From NCBI GenBank assembly GCA_030770535.1, contig JASVEC010000029.1:248001-312000 (forward strand): a stretch of 64,000 nt of DNA, read 5' to 3'. The DNA is from Batkoa obscura. Its lineage: Eukaryota > Entomophthoromycota > Entomophthoromycetes > Entomophthorales > Batkoaceae. The translations under genes were made by a program, and so were the position numbers. How positions within the stretch are numbered: position 1 is the stretch's first letter; the number at the start of each line of letters is the position of its first letter. This document shows, one piece after another, positions 35,447 through 46,528 of the stretch. Under the pieces are notes generated by a model. The model did no database searches, was not told where the DNA came from, and worked only from the letters and a program-made list of their open reading frames with translations.

Positions 35447-38400
35447 TCACATTGCTGATTTGAGAAACTTGGCATGGACTCGGTTATATATAACGCTTGT
35501 TCGTTTATGTTTAATTGAATAGCTATCATACAAGTGTTTATGTATGACTTCATATGGTCCATCCCATTTCAATGCTAGTTTATTTTTTCTAGATTGATTA
35601 TAGGAAGGGTACAGATGAACGATATCACCTACTTTGAAGACAGCTAGACGAGGAAGTCGAGAAATGTCTTGTCGATACCTCCTTGTTTTCGAGTCTGTCA
35701 ATGCATTAAAGGCGTCAACTTGGATAGCTATTAGTTTTTTTGTTAGCTTAAGCAAGTACATGTCAGGACTCATCTCTTCTTGTCTAACTATCAAAGGAGC
35801 GAATGATATGGGGAGTCCCGGATGTCTCCCATAAAGCATAACAAAAGGGGATTTTTTGGTAATACTATGTACTGAATATCTATATGCTAAAATAGCAGAA
35901 TGTAGATATTCATCCCAAGAGCTAGTTTTATCGAAAGCCAGCTTCCTTAATATACGTACTAGTGTACCGTTTACTCTCTCAACCATTCCGTTAGTTTCAG
36001 GATGATATGGAGCTGCAGTAGAATGCTTTATGGCCATTAGTCTAGCTAATTTCGGGAGAACCAGGTTAACAAAATTGGCAGCGTTATCAGTAAGTATCAC
36101 CTGAGGGCTTCCATGCCTACAAATAATATCCTCGTATATAAATTTAGATATGTGAAAGGAAGTCTGATTTGGTATTGCTTTTGCTTCAACCCACTTAGTT
36201 AGATGGTCGATAGCTACAACAATAAATTTGTTCCCTCTTACCGAGGAGGCCTCACAGAGAGGACCTATTACATCTATACTTACCGTGTGAAATGCATGTT
36301 TAGGTAAAATAAACTTATAGGCTGTAGCTTTTATTTTACTTTGTTCCCTCTTGCAAACATCGCAATTATTTATAAAGTCTTCCAAATCTGGTATCATTGA
36401 TTCCCAATAGCAGGAGACTTTCATAGTATCGTATGTTTTTTGGAAGGCTGAATGTCCACAGATTACATCATGGAATTGTTGGCATGCAGATAGTCGTGAA
36501 GAAGGCCTAATATATGGAATATATGTTCCCTTAATCTTTTTATACAAGGCATTATCTCTTACAATGATATTTTGAGCGTTTTTCTCAAGCCATTGTTTGA
36601 GTTCAGGCTGCTGCTGCGGCCATTTATCTTTATTACCCAATAGATTGTACAAATCATCATCTATGGGGGTAGCTAGACAAATTCTGGGTAACCTGCTAAG
36701 CCCATCTGCATTTTGATGATCTTTACCTGGTTTATATACTATATCAAAACTATACGATTGTAGTTTTAGAGCCCACCTAGCTAAACGTCCTTCAGGATTA
36801 GTGATTGAATACAACCATTTTAGGGAAACATGATCAGTAATAACAGTAAAGTGAGTGCCGTAGATATACGGTCTAAATGCCTTTATAGCATGAATAATTG
36901 CAAGGCATTCTTTCTCTGTTGTAGTGTAGTTCCTTTCGTGTTTCGACAAGGTCCTAGAGGTATAGGCTATTGGGTGTTCACAATTGTTATCATCGAGTTG
37001 ACTTAAAACACCTCCAACTGCAGTTAGACTAGCGTCAGTATGTAGTGAGAAGGGCTTTGAGAAATTTGGAAACATCAATACTGGGGCGTTAAGCAGCTTG
37101 TTGCGAAGCTCTTCAAAAGCTTGTTGGTGTTCTTCCTTCCATTGAAACTTGACTTCTTTCTTTAGTAATTGGAACAGTGGGGTAGCTAAATTCGAAAAGT
37201 CTTTTATAAACCTTCGATAATAATTCATTAATCCAAGGAATACTTGTACCTCCCGCATCGTAGTTGGGGGGAGAAGCTCCTTCACTGCATCTAGTTTATT
37301 TGGAATAGGGGCTAGTCCTTTGTCAGAGACTTTATAGCCTAGAAATTCCAAACTAGTTTGGAAGAATGAACACTTCTTTGGTTTTAACTTTAGATTGGCT
37401 TGACGGAGGCGCTCAAATACTGCTTTAAGATGAGTTAAGTGATCTATAAAAGTTCTTGAAAACACATTCAAGTCATCTAAGTAAATTAATACGCACGAAA
37501 GTTTAAGGTCACCTAGTGTATTATCCATAAGACGCTGGAATGTAGCGGGAGCGTTCGAAAGGCCTTGTGGCATCCTAGTTGGTTGAAATAGTCCTTCAGA
37601 AGTTATTAAAGCGCACTTTTCTTGGTCTTCTGGATCCATTTCTACCTGCCAGTATCCTGAGATTAAATCCATTGCTGAAAAGTATTTAGCACCTTGTAAT
37701 CGGTCAACCGCATCGTCTATTCTGGGTAGAGGGTATACATCTTTCTTTGTGATTTTGTTAAGCTTTCTATAGTCCATAACTACTCTATTAGTTCCATCTT
37801 TTTTCTTAACGATCATAAGGGGGGAGGCCCATGGACTATTTGAAGGAATGATTAAACCTAGCCTTAAGAGTTTTTGAACTTCTTCTCGTTCTGCTTTGAG
37901 TTCAGATTGAGATTTACGATATGCTTTAGTTGCGACGGGTAATGAATCACATGTATATACTTTATGTTTAGTATTGCGAGCGCAACCAATATCTTCTTCT
38001 GAAGTTGCGAATATGTCTTTATATTCCTCCAGCAATTTATAAAATTGGAGTTGTTCATCTTGGTTTAGATGGTTAATAGTGTCTTTTTCCACAAAAAGGG
38101 CTTGGTTATTTGGGGCCTCTTCGTGAATTTGAAATTCTTCTAGTGTTGCAAATTTACTGAAAGTATTAATCAAGGCGTTGTTTTCTACGTATATCGTGCC
38201 AATCTGTTGGCCTCTAGAGATATTGATTTCTTTTTTGGTAATGTTTGCAAGTAATAACTTGATAGTCTCATTCATGTTGTTGCCTAAAATTCCGGGCATA
38301 GTTAGTGGTTCTAATTGTGAGACACCTTCTATACTATATATAGATAAATGGAATTCCTTAGGTATCCATAGTGAGATCTCAGTATCTAATACTATCTGTG

Positions 38401-39280
38401 ACTTAGGCGGTATTAATAAGTTCTTAGGAGAAATAACGGGAATTCCAGACTGTTTATATGCTATCTCTGGATATTGATGAATTACGGATTCTGATCCGCA
38501 GAGAGTGACATCAATTAATTTATTGTTGGTCCGATAGTTCATTATACGGCAGCCAGGAGATTTATTGTTTATCATATTGATAGATAGGTCTCTTGGTTTA
38601 TTGTAGTACATTGGGATGGATTGATCTAATATTTTTAAGATATTTTGATCGTACAACAATTGACAACCGTGTTTCACAAAGAATTCGGTGCCTAGGAGGA
38701 AGTCATAACCTTCACTTTCTAATACTATTGCTGGAAAGGCTAAGGTTAGTTTTCCAAATTTGATTGGTATTGATGAGTATGCTCCTAGCGCTGTAGTAGT
38801 TCCAGTTCCAGCTGTACCAAAGGTGTCTGAGCAATCTATATCTGGTTTAAAGGATAATCGTTTTACCAGACGACTCGATATGAAATTGATAGGAGCTCCA
38901 CTATCTAATATGATGCGTACATTCTTTTTATAAATTGACGCATTGATGTAAGTACAATCGATGGAGTTAGCTTTGTCATCGAGGTTTACTAAAAGAATCT
39001 GTTTATTTGGATTCTGGTATTCTCTAATAATTTTTCTAAATGCAATTGCTAAGTCTGATTCTCCAGTTAAGATCTTGTCTAGCGGGATTGGGATCGTAAC
39101 ATTGGTTAACCACTGATGCGTGTTATCTAGTTCGCTTTGTGTGAGGGATAGTTTAGATAAATCGGATAATTGTGAGATGTAAGGTTTGGAGATCTCGTTC
39201 ATTGGAATCGAATCAGGAGCATTAATAGAGTTATCAGGTAGCTTGAAAATTCGAGGTGGAATGACTTTAGGGATTTCCAC
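35447..39280 (-). CDS. pol: Pol polyprotein of the Ty3/gypsy element
   Basis: 1,277 residues. In order: an aspartic protease with DSG at residues 126-128 (ILDSGAPINFIS); a reverse transcriptase with the catalytic YLDD box in LIYLDDLNVFS; an RNase H region with TDASLTAVGG; an integrase zinc region with the HHCC spacing (CNNCDVCKRE-like, reading NNCDVCKRE at its end); then the integrase core with Asp in SIDVIGPL, Asp in LTDNAANF and Glu in HPETNGMVERVNG. A GPY-type module (LKWDGPYEV) lies near the C-terminus, and no chromodomain is evident. Domain order with integrase last defines Ty3/gypsy rather than Ty1/copia. It lies in a different frame from gag; the family is known to use programmed frameshifting. 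Confidence 0.93.
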   Translation of the reverse strand: MEIPKVIPPRIFKLPDNSINAPDSIPMNEISKPYISQLSDLSKLSLTQSELDNTHQWLTNVTIPIPLDKILTGESDLAIAFRKIIREYQNPNKQILLVNLDDKANSIDCTYINASIYKKNVRIILDSGAPINFISSRLVKRLSFKPDIDCSDTFGTAGTGTTTALGAYSSIPIKFGKLTLAFPAIVLESEGYDFLLGTEFFVKHGCQLLYDQNILKILDQSIPMYYNKPRDLSINMINNKSPGCRIMNYRTNNKLIDVTLCGSESVIHQYPEIAYKQSGIPVISPKNLLIPPKSQIVLDTEISLWIPKEFHLSIYSIEGVSQLEPLTMPGILGNNMNETIKLLLANITKKEINISRGQQIGTIYVENNALINTFSKFATLEEFQIHEEAPNNQALFVEKDTINHLNQDEQLQFYKLLEEYKDIFATSEEDIGCARNTKHKVYTCDSLPVATKAYRKSQSELKAEREEVQKLLRLGLIIPSNSPWASPLMIVKKKDGTNRVVMDYRKLNKITKKDVYPLPRIDDAVDRLQGAKYFSAMDLISGYWQVEMDPEDQEKCALITSEGLFQPTRMPQGLSNAPATFQRLMDNTLGDLKLSCVLIYLDDLNVFSRTFIDHLTHLKAVFERLRQANLKLKPKKCSFFQTSLEFLGYKVSDKGLAPIPNKLDAVKELLPPTTMREVQVFLGLMNYYRRFIKDFSNLATPLFQLLKKEVKFQWKEEHQQAFEELRNKLLNAPVLMFPNFSKPFSLHTDASLTAVGGVLSQLDDNNCEHPIAYTSRTLSKHERNYTTTEKECLAIIHAIKAFRPYIYGTHFTVITDHVSLKWLYSITNPEGRLARWALKLQSYSFDIVYKPGKDHQNADGLSRLPRICLATPIDDDLYNLLGNKDKWPQQQPELKQWLEKNAQNIIVRDNALYKKIKGTYIPYIRPSSRLSACQQFHDVICGHSAFQKTYDTMKVSCYWESMIPDLEDFINNCDVCKREQSKIKATAYKFILPKHAFHTVSIDVIGPLCEASSVRGNKFIVVAIDHLTKWVEAKAIPNQTSFHISKFIYEDIICRHGSPQVILTDNAANFVNLVLPKLARLMAIKHSTAAPYHPETNGMVERVNGTLVRILRKLAFDKTSSWDEYLHSAILAYRYSVHSITKKSPFVMLYGRHPGLPISFAPLIVRQEEMSPDMYLLKLTKKLIAIQVDAFNALTDSKTRRYRQDISRLPRLAVFKVGDIVHLYPSYNQSRKNKLALKWDGPYEVIHKHLYDSYSIKHKRTSVIYNRVHAKFLKSAM

Positions 39281-39456
39281 AACAGGAACTCTTTTCTTTT
39301 TAGGTCTACCACGAATTCGCGAAGGAAGTGCTAGGATGAGGGTAGAGGGGTCAAATTTTGAAAGCGTATTAACTTTAAGGTCTAATCCAGTGCTATCATC
39401 TGGATCAGGAGGAATTTTTAACTTCGTGGAAGGGGGATCCTCATTTATCCTCCCAC

Positions 39457-41973
39457 TTAGAAGTTTTTTGACTCGTTATCGGAGTCGACAAACTTCTCAG
39501 TATCATCGCCTTCAGTATCGTTATAATTGAGGTGATTTATTTGTTTATTTTTATTGAAACGTTCATTGTTGCGAACATTCTTTTCGAAATAATATTTAAA
39601 AATACCATTTTCTGGCTTTGGTTCAGTGCAGTTAACGGTAATGTGTCCATATTCACCACAGTTCCAGCATCCAGTAAATACTCGAGATTTACGATGGTTG
39701 GAGTAGTGTTGTTGAGTGATGGTAAAACAATGAAGGTATTCGTTGTTGTCCATCCCTTTATCTATGTGATTAACATATAATTTCTTGGGTCTAACTTCAC
39801 TTTTTGGACTTCCAAGGTATAATTCTAAAATCTCTATCATCTGTGTAACGTTGGTGATGTTATGGTGAGGATCTAGAAAAAGGCATGCGATATGACTTGG
39901 AAGGTTTCGCTGGAAGGCCAGGCGGAGGTCTGTAACGCTTAACTTTCCACAGGAAATTAAGGCATTAGCACGATTTCTTACGTTTGTAATGAAACTCTCA
40001 AGTTTATTTTCGTCGTCTAAACGTAAAGATAAGAGGGCTGCCTTTTTTGCTTCCATTTTTACATCGGAATCATAATGGTCTATAAACGCCTTTTTGAAGG
40101 AATCCCAATTACTGCGTAAGTCGTCAGGTAAAGTCATGCACCAAGAAAGTTCATTTGTTTGTAGTTGACCTAAAAGGCATTGAGGACGACATTCATAGGT
40201 CCAGTTGTTAGCATCGAGATGAACTTCTAGAGCTTTAATGAAGGTAGTAGCAGTAATTTCACTTGGATTGAATAAAAGACTAAAATTAAACTTTGTGTTA
40301 ACAGGTTGGGAGCTTCTTGGGTAGTTGTGGCGGTGTGTTGAGAAGCTATGTGATTTTGGATCGTTACCAGAAGGTCCAGGATGACTAAAATAAGCGTCAT
40401 GGGTATTGTGTGATATACCATGATCATGTTGAACAGTAATCGGATCGGCTTGTACGTAGTGAGGTGAAGATTTCTCATAGGGTATATGTTGAGCGATTTG
40501 AGGGGCAATATGTGATGACTTATTTTTGTTAAAAGGATTGGCTAGGTTGACTTCAGCATAAGATTGTACACGAGGTCGTATTGGATCAGCGTTAGATCCT
40601 GTAGCAGGATTTCTTGAGTAAATACCATCAGTAGGTACAGCAGTCATTCTAGGATTTGATTGGGGTAGGTATGTGGAAACTTGGGGAGAGTTCTCTTCTT
40701 TCTTTGTTTGATCATCCGGTTGTACCAAGTGAACAGACCCATGATACTTATGGTTTATTTGATATTCAGTACCAAAGATAGATTCTGTGGCACTATCACC
40801 CAGATCATACATATTGTATCTTGGAACGTCTCTGTAACTCGAGAGTCTGGAGGGAGGTGCTGAAACAGCAATACGCTCCTTTCTACAATTGCAAGAAGAT
40901 GCCTTGATTTGGTTAGTATTTGAAGCTACCTTAGTCTGAAGAAGAATGAGCTCTTCTCTGGTACTCTGTATGTTACGCGAGATTTCCTCCCAGTCAACTA
41001 CTGTTTGTTCTTTGTCCAGTCTAATTTGTTCCTTCAAATTATTATTGGAGGTGATAAGCTGGCTAATGGTAGTCACTTGTTGAGCCATTTGTTCATTACA
41101 AACAGCTAAATCTTGTTCTAAAGCCAAGATTCTAGCATCTTTGGTTGAAGTAGATGGAGGGGATTGTTCAATACAGGATAAGCGGTGATTATACTCTTTG
41201 AATTTATTCATTAGCGATCTGTGGAGTTCTGCGAAAGTGGCTTTTGTTTTTCCGTCAATATCTGAGATTCTTTCAGTAGTATGGTCATTGATCTCAGTGA
41301 GGGAAAGGTTGATCTCATCGGAGATTTTAACAAGTTCAGAATGTAGAGCAGTATCGAGCTGACGTAATTCAGCTTTGAGATCTCCTACTTCTCTTACTAA
41401 CTCTCTGTGGGCTTCATAGGTAACGGTGTTATTGAGTCTTTGATTGAGCTCATTTAACTTACTAACATGGAGTTCATTTGAAGGGGCGATGACACCACTC
41501 TTTTGGTTACTGATCATGGAAAGGTTGTTAACCGTAGCTAAAAGTGAGCTTAAAGAGGTAGACAATTCATTGTTATGAATTGAAAGACGGTCGAGTTCAC
41601 CAACCATCTGGATGAGTTTGTTGTGCAGGAACTCTACTAGATATTGTTGAACGTGGGAAAGGGTAGGTACCGTTTGGTACTGGGCACGAAAATTGATTTG
41701 AGTACTGGAGCCACTATTTTGGTATTGTCTCCAAGCGGAGAGGTCACCATCAAGGACGTGCATAGGGACAGCTCCGTAGGTAACGACTGAGTTTACAACG
41801 TGAGGAGGTAGTGCAGCTTGATTTAAAGCAGCAGTTTCTATTTCTGGGGTCAGAACACTAGCTTCCTCTTCATCACTACTACCCATGTCGTATTCAGTGA
41901 TGATCAACTGTTGACGGTTATCAAGAAGGTATTTTGAGTCCGCAAAATAAGGTACAAGACCATTGTCGACCAT
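39457..41973 (-). CDS. gag: Gag protein of the Ty3/gypsy element, with a long N-terminal extension
   Basis: 838 residues, long for Ty3/gypsy Gag. Roughly the first 370 residues are charged and heptad-like and likely form coiled coils. A polar Pro/Ser/His-rich linker follows. The recognisable retrotransposon capsid region starts near residue 560 (FNFSLLFNPSEITATTFIKA) and includes WDSFKKAFIDHY and RLAFQRNLPSHIA. A single CCHC knuckle, CWNCGEYGHITVNC, lies near the C-terminus and is expected to bind RNA. The acidic tail follows. The role is particle assembly. The extension is the unusual part. Confidence 0.88.
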   Translation of the reverse strand: MVDNGLVPYFADSKYLLDNRQQLIITEYDMGSSDEEEASVLTPEIETAALNQAALPPHVVNSVVTYGAVPMHVLDGDLSAWRQYQNSGSSTQINFRAQYQTVPTLSHVQQYLVEFLHNKLIQMVGELDRLSIHNNELSTSLSSLLATVNNLSMISNQKSGVIAPSNELHVSKLNELNQRLNNTVTYEAHRELVREVGDLKAELRQLDTALHSELVKISDEINLSLTEINDHTTERISDIDGKTKATFAELHRSLMNKFKEYNHRLSCIEQSPPSTSTKDARILALEQDLAVCNEQMAQQVTTISQLITSNNNLKEQIRLDKEQTVVDWEEISRNIQSTREELILLQTKVASNTNQIKASSCNCRKERIAVSAPPSRLSSYRDVPRYNMYDLGDSATESIFGTEYQINHKYHGSVHLVQPDDQTKKEENSPQVSTYLPQSNPRMTAVPTDGIYSRNPATGSNADPIRPRVQSYAEVNLANPFNKNKSSHIAPQIAQHIPYEKSSPHYVQADPITVQHDHGISHNTHDAYFSHPGPSGNDPKSHSFSTHRHNYPRSSQPVNTKFNFSLLFNPSEITATTFIKALEVHLDANNWTYECRPQCLLGQLQTNELSWCMTLPDDLRSNWDSFKKAFIDHYDSDVKMEAKKAALLSLRLDDENKLESFITNVRNRANALISCGKLSVTDLRLAFQRNLPSHIACLFLDPHHNITNVTQMIEILELYLGSPKSEVRPKKLYVNHIDKGMDNNEYLHCFTITQQHYSNHRKSRVFTGCWNCGEYGHITVNCTEPKPENGIFKYYFEKNVRNNERFNKNKQINHLNYNDTEGDDTEKFVDSDNESKNF

Positions 41974-42083
41974 AGTTGAGAATTAAGGAGGTTAAGGGGG
42001 TTTTTCTTTGTTTGGGGTGGTTACGCGGTAAGGACCGTAAAGGAAAGATTATAAAGGCTATCTAAAATAGTTATAAGAGCTTT

Positions 42084-42100
42084 CCCAGTTATGAGCGCCA
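42084..42100 (-). other. Primer-binding site of the Ty3/gypsy element
   Basis: Two bases after the 5' LTR the minus strand reads TGGCGCTCATAACTGGG. TGG at this place pairs with a tRNA CCA end, as expected of a tRNA primer site. The exact tRNA is not identified. Confidence 0.7.
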
Positions 42101-42102
42101 AA

Positions 42103-42502
42103 TGTGAAATCTGGTACTCAGGGTTTGGAGTCAAGAACAGCTATTGCTGGGTTGACTACACTATAAGTCAAAAGGTCTTAGTTTATGTGACTAAGATAGA
42201 CTTGGGTTATGAGGAATAGCACGTAATAGGTTACAAGCTATATAAGACAAATAGAATAGACAATACTAATGTAAAATCTATGTAAAATACTATTAAGAAA
42301 ACTTAGTGGCTTTATTAAATGTTCGAGATATCAGGGATTAATTCAGTTAAAAAGCCTCGAACTATTATATTCTGTAAACTCTTTTATACTCTGAAAAGTA
42401 TAAGTATCAAAATGAGAAGATAATATTCTTTTGGGTGGAACTAGAAATTCTCATAACAAATCAAAATAATTAACCATGGGACTGACAAAGCGATATTTCA
42501 CA
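42103..42502 (-). repeat. Upstream (5') LTR of the Ty3/gypsy element
   Basis: 400 bp, apparently identical to the other LTR. It serves as promoter of the minus-strand transcript. The outer side borders CTGGTAAAG. Confidence 0.93.
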
Positions 42503-42504
42503 CT

Positions 42505-42522
42505 GGTAAAGTAATATTTCAT
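42505..42522 (+). repeat. Terminal scrap of an older LTR (fossil)
   Basis: GGTAAAGTAATATTTCATA matches the last bases (TAAAGCAATATTTCACA) of the solo LTR at 7106-7570 with C-to-T/G-to-A changes. It is plausibly the far end of the AT-mutated remnant at 33988, split by the later insertions. Confidence 0.55.
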
Positions 42523-42673
42523 AATAATGCTGCATAAATAATTATTTTTATTTAAAATAAAATATTTTATTATATAATTAAATTTCGAACTTTACTTATA
42601 TTTTTAATTTTTAATTATAAAATATGCTTCATTTTTTTTAGTTATATTAGATAGCTTTTTTTAAATATTATAT

Positions 42674-42771
42674 GGGGGTGTCTTTTTTGGCTTCATCACT
42701 TTTTCCATTTTTTAAGCGCTATTTGAGTGGAAAAGCTACTAGTAAAATTCTTAAACAAAAAATACATCCCC
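42674..42771 (+). mobile_element. MITE-A copy (forward, well preserved)
   Basis: 98-bp forward copy from GGGGGTGTCTTTTTTGGC to AATACATCCCC, about 170 bp outside the retrotransposon. It is preceded by TTATAT. Confidence 0.9.
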
Positions 42772-44197
42772 AAGTAAGTTTTAAACATTAAATTTTATAA
42801 TAAAAAAACGAATTACATAAAAAACTAATAAAAAAATAAAATAATTAAAATAAGTTTATTAAAACTAACTATAATAAAATTACAATAATAATATTTTATA
42901 TTTTATATTTTAATATAAAATATTATATATAAAAAACATATTATTAGTCATAATTTTTTATTATAATTATTAAATATAAATATAAATATAAATACAAATA
43001 TGTAAAGATAATATCTTACAACTTTAAACTATATTTGAGGATGTTTTTTTTGGTTTCATTACTTTTTCCATTTTTCAAGCGCTATTTGAGGGAAAGATTG
43101 CTAGTAAAATTATTAAAAAAGTACATCCCCATTTTATAAAAATTAATTTAATTAAAAAAATTTTAAATTATTATAATATAATTAATTATTGAGCTGATAA
43201 AATACTATTATATAATACTATTATTTGAAGTTTTTTTATTTTATTTTATTAAATTTATACCAATTAAATTTAACACATTAGTATTGTTTATTGTTAGCAA
43301 TTTCTAATATAAAATTTTTATAAAATCTAATGCAATAGTAAATAAAGTTAAAAAAAAATACTATTATTAGTATTAAAAGAAATAATTACTCATACTAATT
43401 TTCAGTTCAAATCAAAGTAAACTTTTTTTTTTGTTAATATTGATTTTTTTAACTAAACTTAGCATATTGATAAATTAATTTGAAATAGTTTTTTGTAATT
43501 TTTTATTTAAAGTTAAATGTTTTTTTTAAAATAAATAGCTGTATAATTAATAAAATATTTAATAAATAAAACACAGAATAAATAAAACTTCAATCATAAT
43601 AAAGCTATATTTTATTTAATAATAGCTTAACATAATATTTAAATAATAAAAATAAACCAGTGTTATATATTTTTAAATTTAATTAAAGTTATTAACATTT
43701 TTAATGATTCCGAAAATCTATAATTATAAATATAACTATTGACTTTGATAAATAAGCTTGGATAATAAAATAAAATAATAATAAAAAAAGTTACTGAGAT
43801 TTTGGTGGAAATTTATTAGAACTTCATAAGCTTTTTAAAAAAATAGTTAATAAAAAAGGTAGAATGACTCAATAAAGATCATGCGACTATTATTTATTTA
43901 ATTGGACCCTGACAAGAATTTCTCATCTTTTAATTCTTAATTTTACTAAACTCTTAAATGGAACCTTAACATTGGTCATTCAGTTGGAATTAACCAATAA
44001 TACTCGAATCTAAAAAATTAGTAAATGAACCACTATTTAGTTGAACTACTAAATAAAGTAATAAAATAATTATTAAAATCATAAAAAAAGTAATTGTCAT
44101 ATTCTTAAATTTTGAAATTGGAGGTTGTATATAAATGAAATAAATATTGACCTTTTCTTAATTTAAAAATTTTATCTGTTTTTTTATTTAATCTACA
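42772..44197. other. Extremely AT-rich spacer
   Basis: About 90% A/T with many homopolymer runs and an AT palindrome near 42888-42925. Apart from one MITE-A copy there is nothing identifiable. Confidence 0.55.
43037..43130 (+). mobile_element. MITE-A copy (forward)
   Basis: Forward copy from GAGGATGTTTTTTTTGG to GTACATCCCC, slightly shortened internally. It lies 265 bp from the previous copy. Confidence 0.85.
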
Positions 44198-46431
44198 ATG
44201 TTACCGCTCTATCTATTTTTCATATTACTATCTTCGTTATTAGCAAAGGAAGGAACAGTAGCCCCATACACATTAAATAGTGTTAAATTACCCAAAGTTG
44301 TTTTATATAATTTTAAATTAGATTTTGAAATCACGTTATCTTTTAAAACTGGTGAGTTTTATAAAAATTCATATAAATTTGTTCATTAAAACTAATTAAA
44401 CATCATTTAGTTAATGTCAATGAATCCATTCCATATCATATTTATCAAGGTAGTACTCGAGAATCATCTGAATTAATAGGGTTTGGTAGTTTAAACGCCA
44501 ATGACGGTGATGATTTTATATTAGATTCTGGTACTTCGGTTCATAAAGGGGAATATTTAGCCCATTATAATATCAAAGATATTGATTGTATCAATCAAGT
44601 GAATCGTAATATATATATAACTATTTCTTATAAAGATAATGAAATAGCTGAAGTATCTCAAATAGTTCATGGTATGCCAGGATGGGTGACTTTATTACCT
44701 ATCTTATTATTGTTAGGAATTGCTTTATTTTCTAATCAAGCATTAGTGGCTTTAATTGCAGGTGTATTTTTAAGTTCTACGTTTATTAATGGATTTAATC
44801 CATTAACAGGGTTTTTAAGAATGTTAGATTATTATACTATTCAATCCTTAGCTGATTTAGATCATACTAAAATTGCCATGTTTACTTTTTATTTAAGTGG
44901 AATGATAGCTATGATTCAAAAGAGTGGCGGGGCTCAAGCATTAGCTGATAAAATTAGTAGTTTCGCGTCTAATAGAAGGCGTGGTCAATTAGCTACCTTT
45001 TTGATTGGTTTATTAATATTTTTAGATGATACAGCATCGATCATGATTGTTGGTTCTAATTTTCAACCTGTTACAGATAAATTACAATTATCTAGAGAAA
45101 AGTTAGCTTTTTTAGTTCATTCTACTTCATCTCCTGTTTCTTCTTTATCCCCAATTTCTTCTTGGATTGGATTTCAAGTGGGTTTAATTGCATTACAATT
45201 AAATTCTTTGAATATTCAAGAAGATCCGTTTATTTTATTTTTACAAACAATACCATCAAGATATTATCCCATATTTATGTTAGTGTTAACATTGATTACA
45301 ATTGTATTTAAAAGAGAATTTGGGCCAATGTTAGTAGCTGAACGACGAGCATTTATTGATGGAAAAGTATCTAAAGAAGACAATAATAATTTAATTGAAG
45401 ATAAAGATCCATTAGAACCCAAAGAAAATTGTCCAAAGCGTTGGTTTAATGCAGCCATACCAATATTAATTACTATTATTGTTACTGTATTAAGTTTAAT
45501 GTTATCAGGATATTATAGTTTATTAGATAAACAAAGTAAAGGTGAACAAGTTTCTTTTTCAGCTGCAGATATTGCAGGTGCTGGTGATCCATATGGCTCC
45601 TTATTATATTCTTCATTTACTGGTTGTCTAACATGTATTTTATTATATAAAATACAACGCATTATGAATGTGACTGAATCAGTTGAAGTTTTAATTTATG
45701 GTGTAAAAGATGTAGTTGAAACATTAATTATATTAATATTAGCTTGGGCCATTGGTAATGCGTTTTTAGATTTAAATTGTGCTAAATTTTTAGTTTCTGC
45801 ACTATCTTCTTCATTACCAAAAGGGGTAGTACCTTCTATTGCTTTCTTATTTGCTTGTGTTATTTCTTTTACTACCGGTACTTCTTGGGGTACTACTACT
45901 ATTATGTTTCCATTAGTTATTCCATTAGCTCATGAAACGGCTCCTGGTGATCGATTATTATTATTAAATACTATCTCGGCCATTTTAGCAGGTGCTTTAT
46001 TTGGTGATCAATGCTCTCCTATTTCATCTACTACTATTTTAACTTGTTTAACATCCAAAGTTCAAGTTAGAGCTCATGTGAATTCACAATTACCTTATGC
46101 TATATTAGTTGTATTTTCCTCACTCGTTTTAGGTTATCTTCCATTAGGTTATAATATCTTCCCAGATTGGGCTGGATTATTAGTTGGTATTGGATTTATG
46201 TGCTTAGTATTCTTCTTAATTGGAGAACCTTCAGATCGAGTAATTAAAGTGGGATCAAGTTATGGGATTGTTGGAAGATTTCTTCAAAGGTTAATTCCTT
46301 TTAAAAGAAATCAAGAAAGTGAGGAGGAGATAATTGATAGTCATGATAATTTAGATGTTTTTATAGAAAATGCTTTACCTTTACCTTCAAATTCAAATTC
46401 AGGTACTTCTACTCCTCATCCTAAAAATTAA
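44198..46431 (+). CDS. NhaC-like Na+/H+ antiporter family membrane protein, two exons
   Basis: 724-residue protein from exons 44198-44351 and 44411-46431, joined by a 59-nt GT-AG intron that keeps frame. Residues 1-17 look like a signal peptide (LPLYLFFILLSSLLA). About 120 luminal or extracellular residues follow. The rest is a polytopic membrane domain of roughly eleven or twelve segments, with GMPGWVTLLPILLLLGIALF at its start. Polar motifs inside membrane segments include LLIFLDDTASIMIVGSNF, SPVSSLSPISSWIGFQ, FTTGTSWGTTTIMFP and FGDQCSPISSTTIL, typical of the NhaC/YheN antiporter group. A cation/proton exchange role at the plasma or an internal membrane is inferred. The C-terminal tail is Ser/Asn-rich. 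This family is common in bacteria and some protists and less familiar in fungi. Confidence 0.85.
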
Positions 46432-46528
46432 AATTTAGTTGTTTTTCTTGAAAGCTAATATGCTTTGTTTTTTAGTTAATAAATGGTCAAAATTTCTTTA
46501 CTCTTTTTATAACTTTTATTTTTACTTA

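Larger units (their letters stand above)
34950..42502 (-). mobile_element. Whole-looking Ty3/gypsy LTR retrotransposon
   Basis: 7,553-bp element read on the minus strand. Its two 400-bp LTRs (34950-35349 and 42103-42502) appear identical and both begin TGTGAAAT and end ATTTCACA. A primer-binding site follows the upstream LTR and a polypurine tract precedes the downstream LTR. Long gag and pol frames lie between. The order protease, reverse transcriptase, RNase H, integrase places it in Ty3/gypsy. CTGG on both outer sides (possibly CTGGT) is the likely target duplication. It looks whole, with no evident breaks. LTR identity suggests a recent insertion. It landed in older LTR remnants. Confidence 0.93.
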
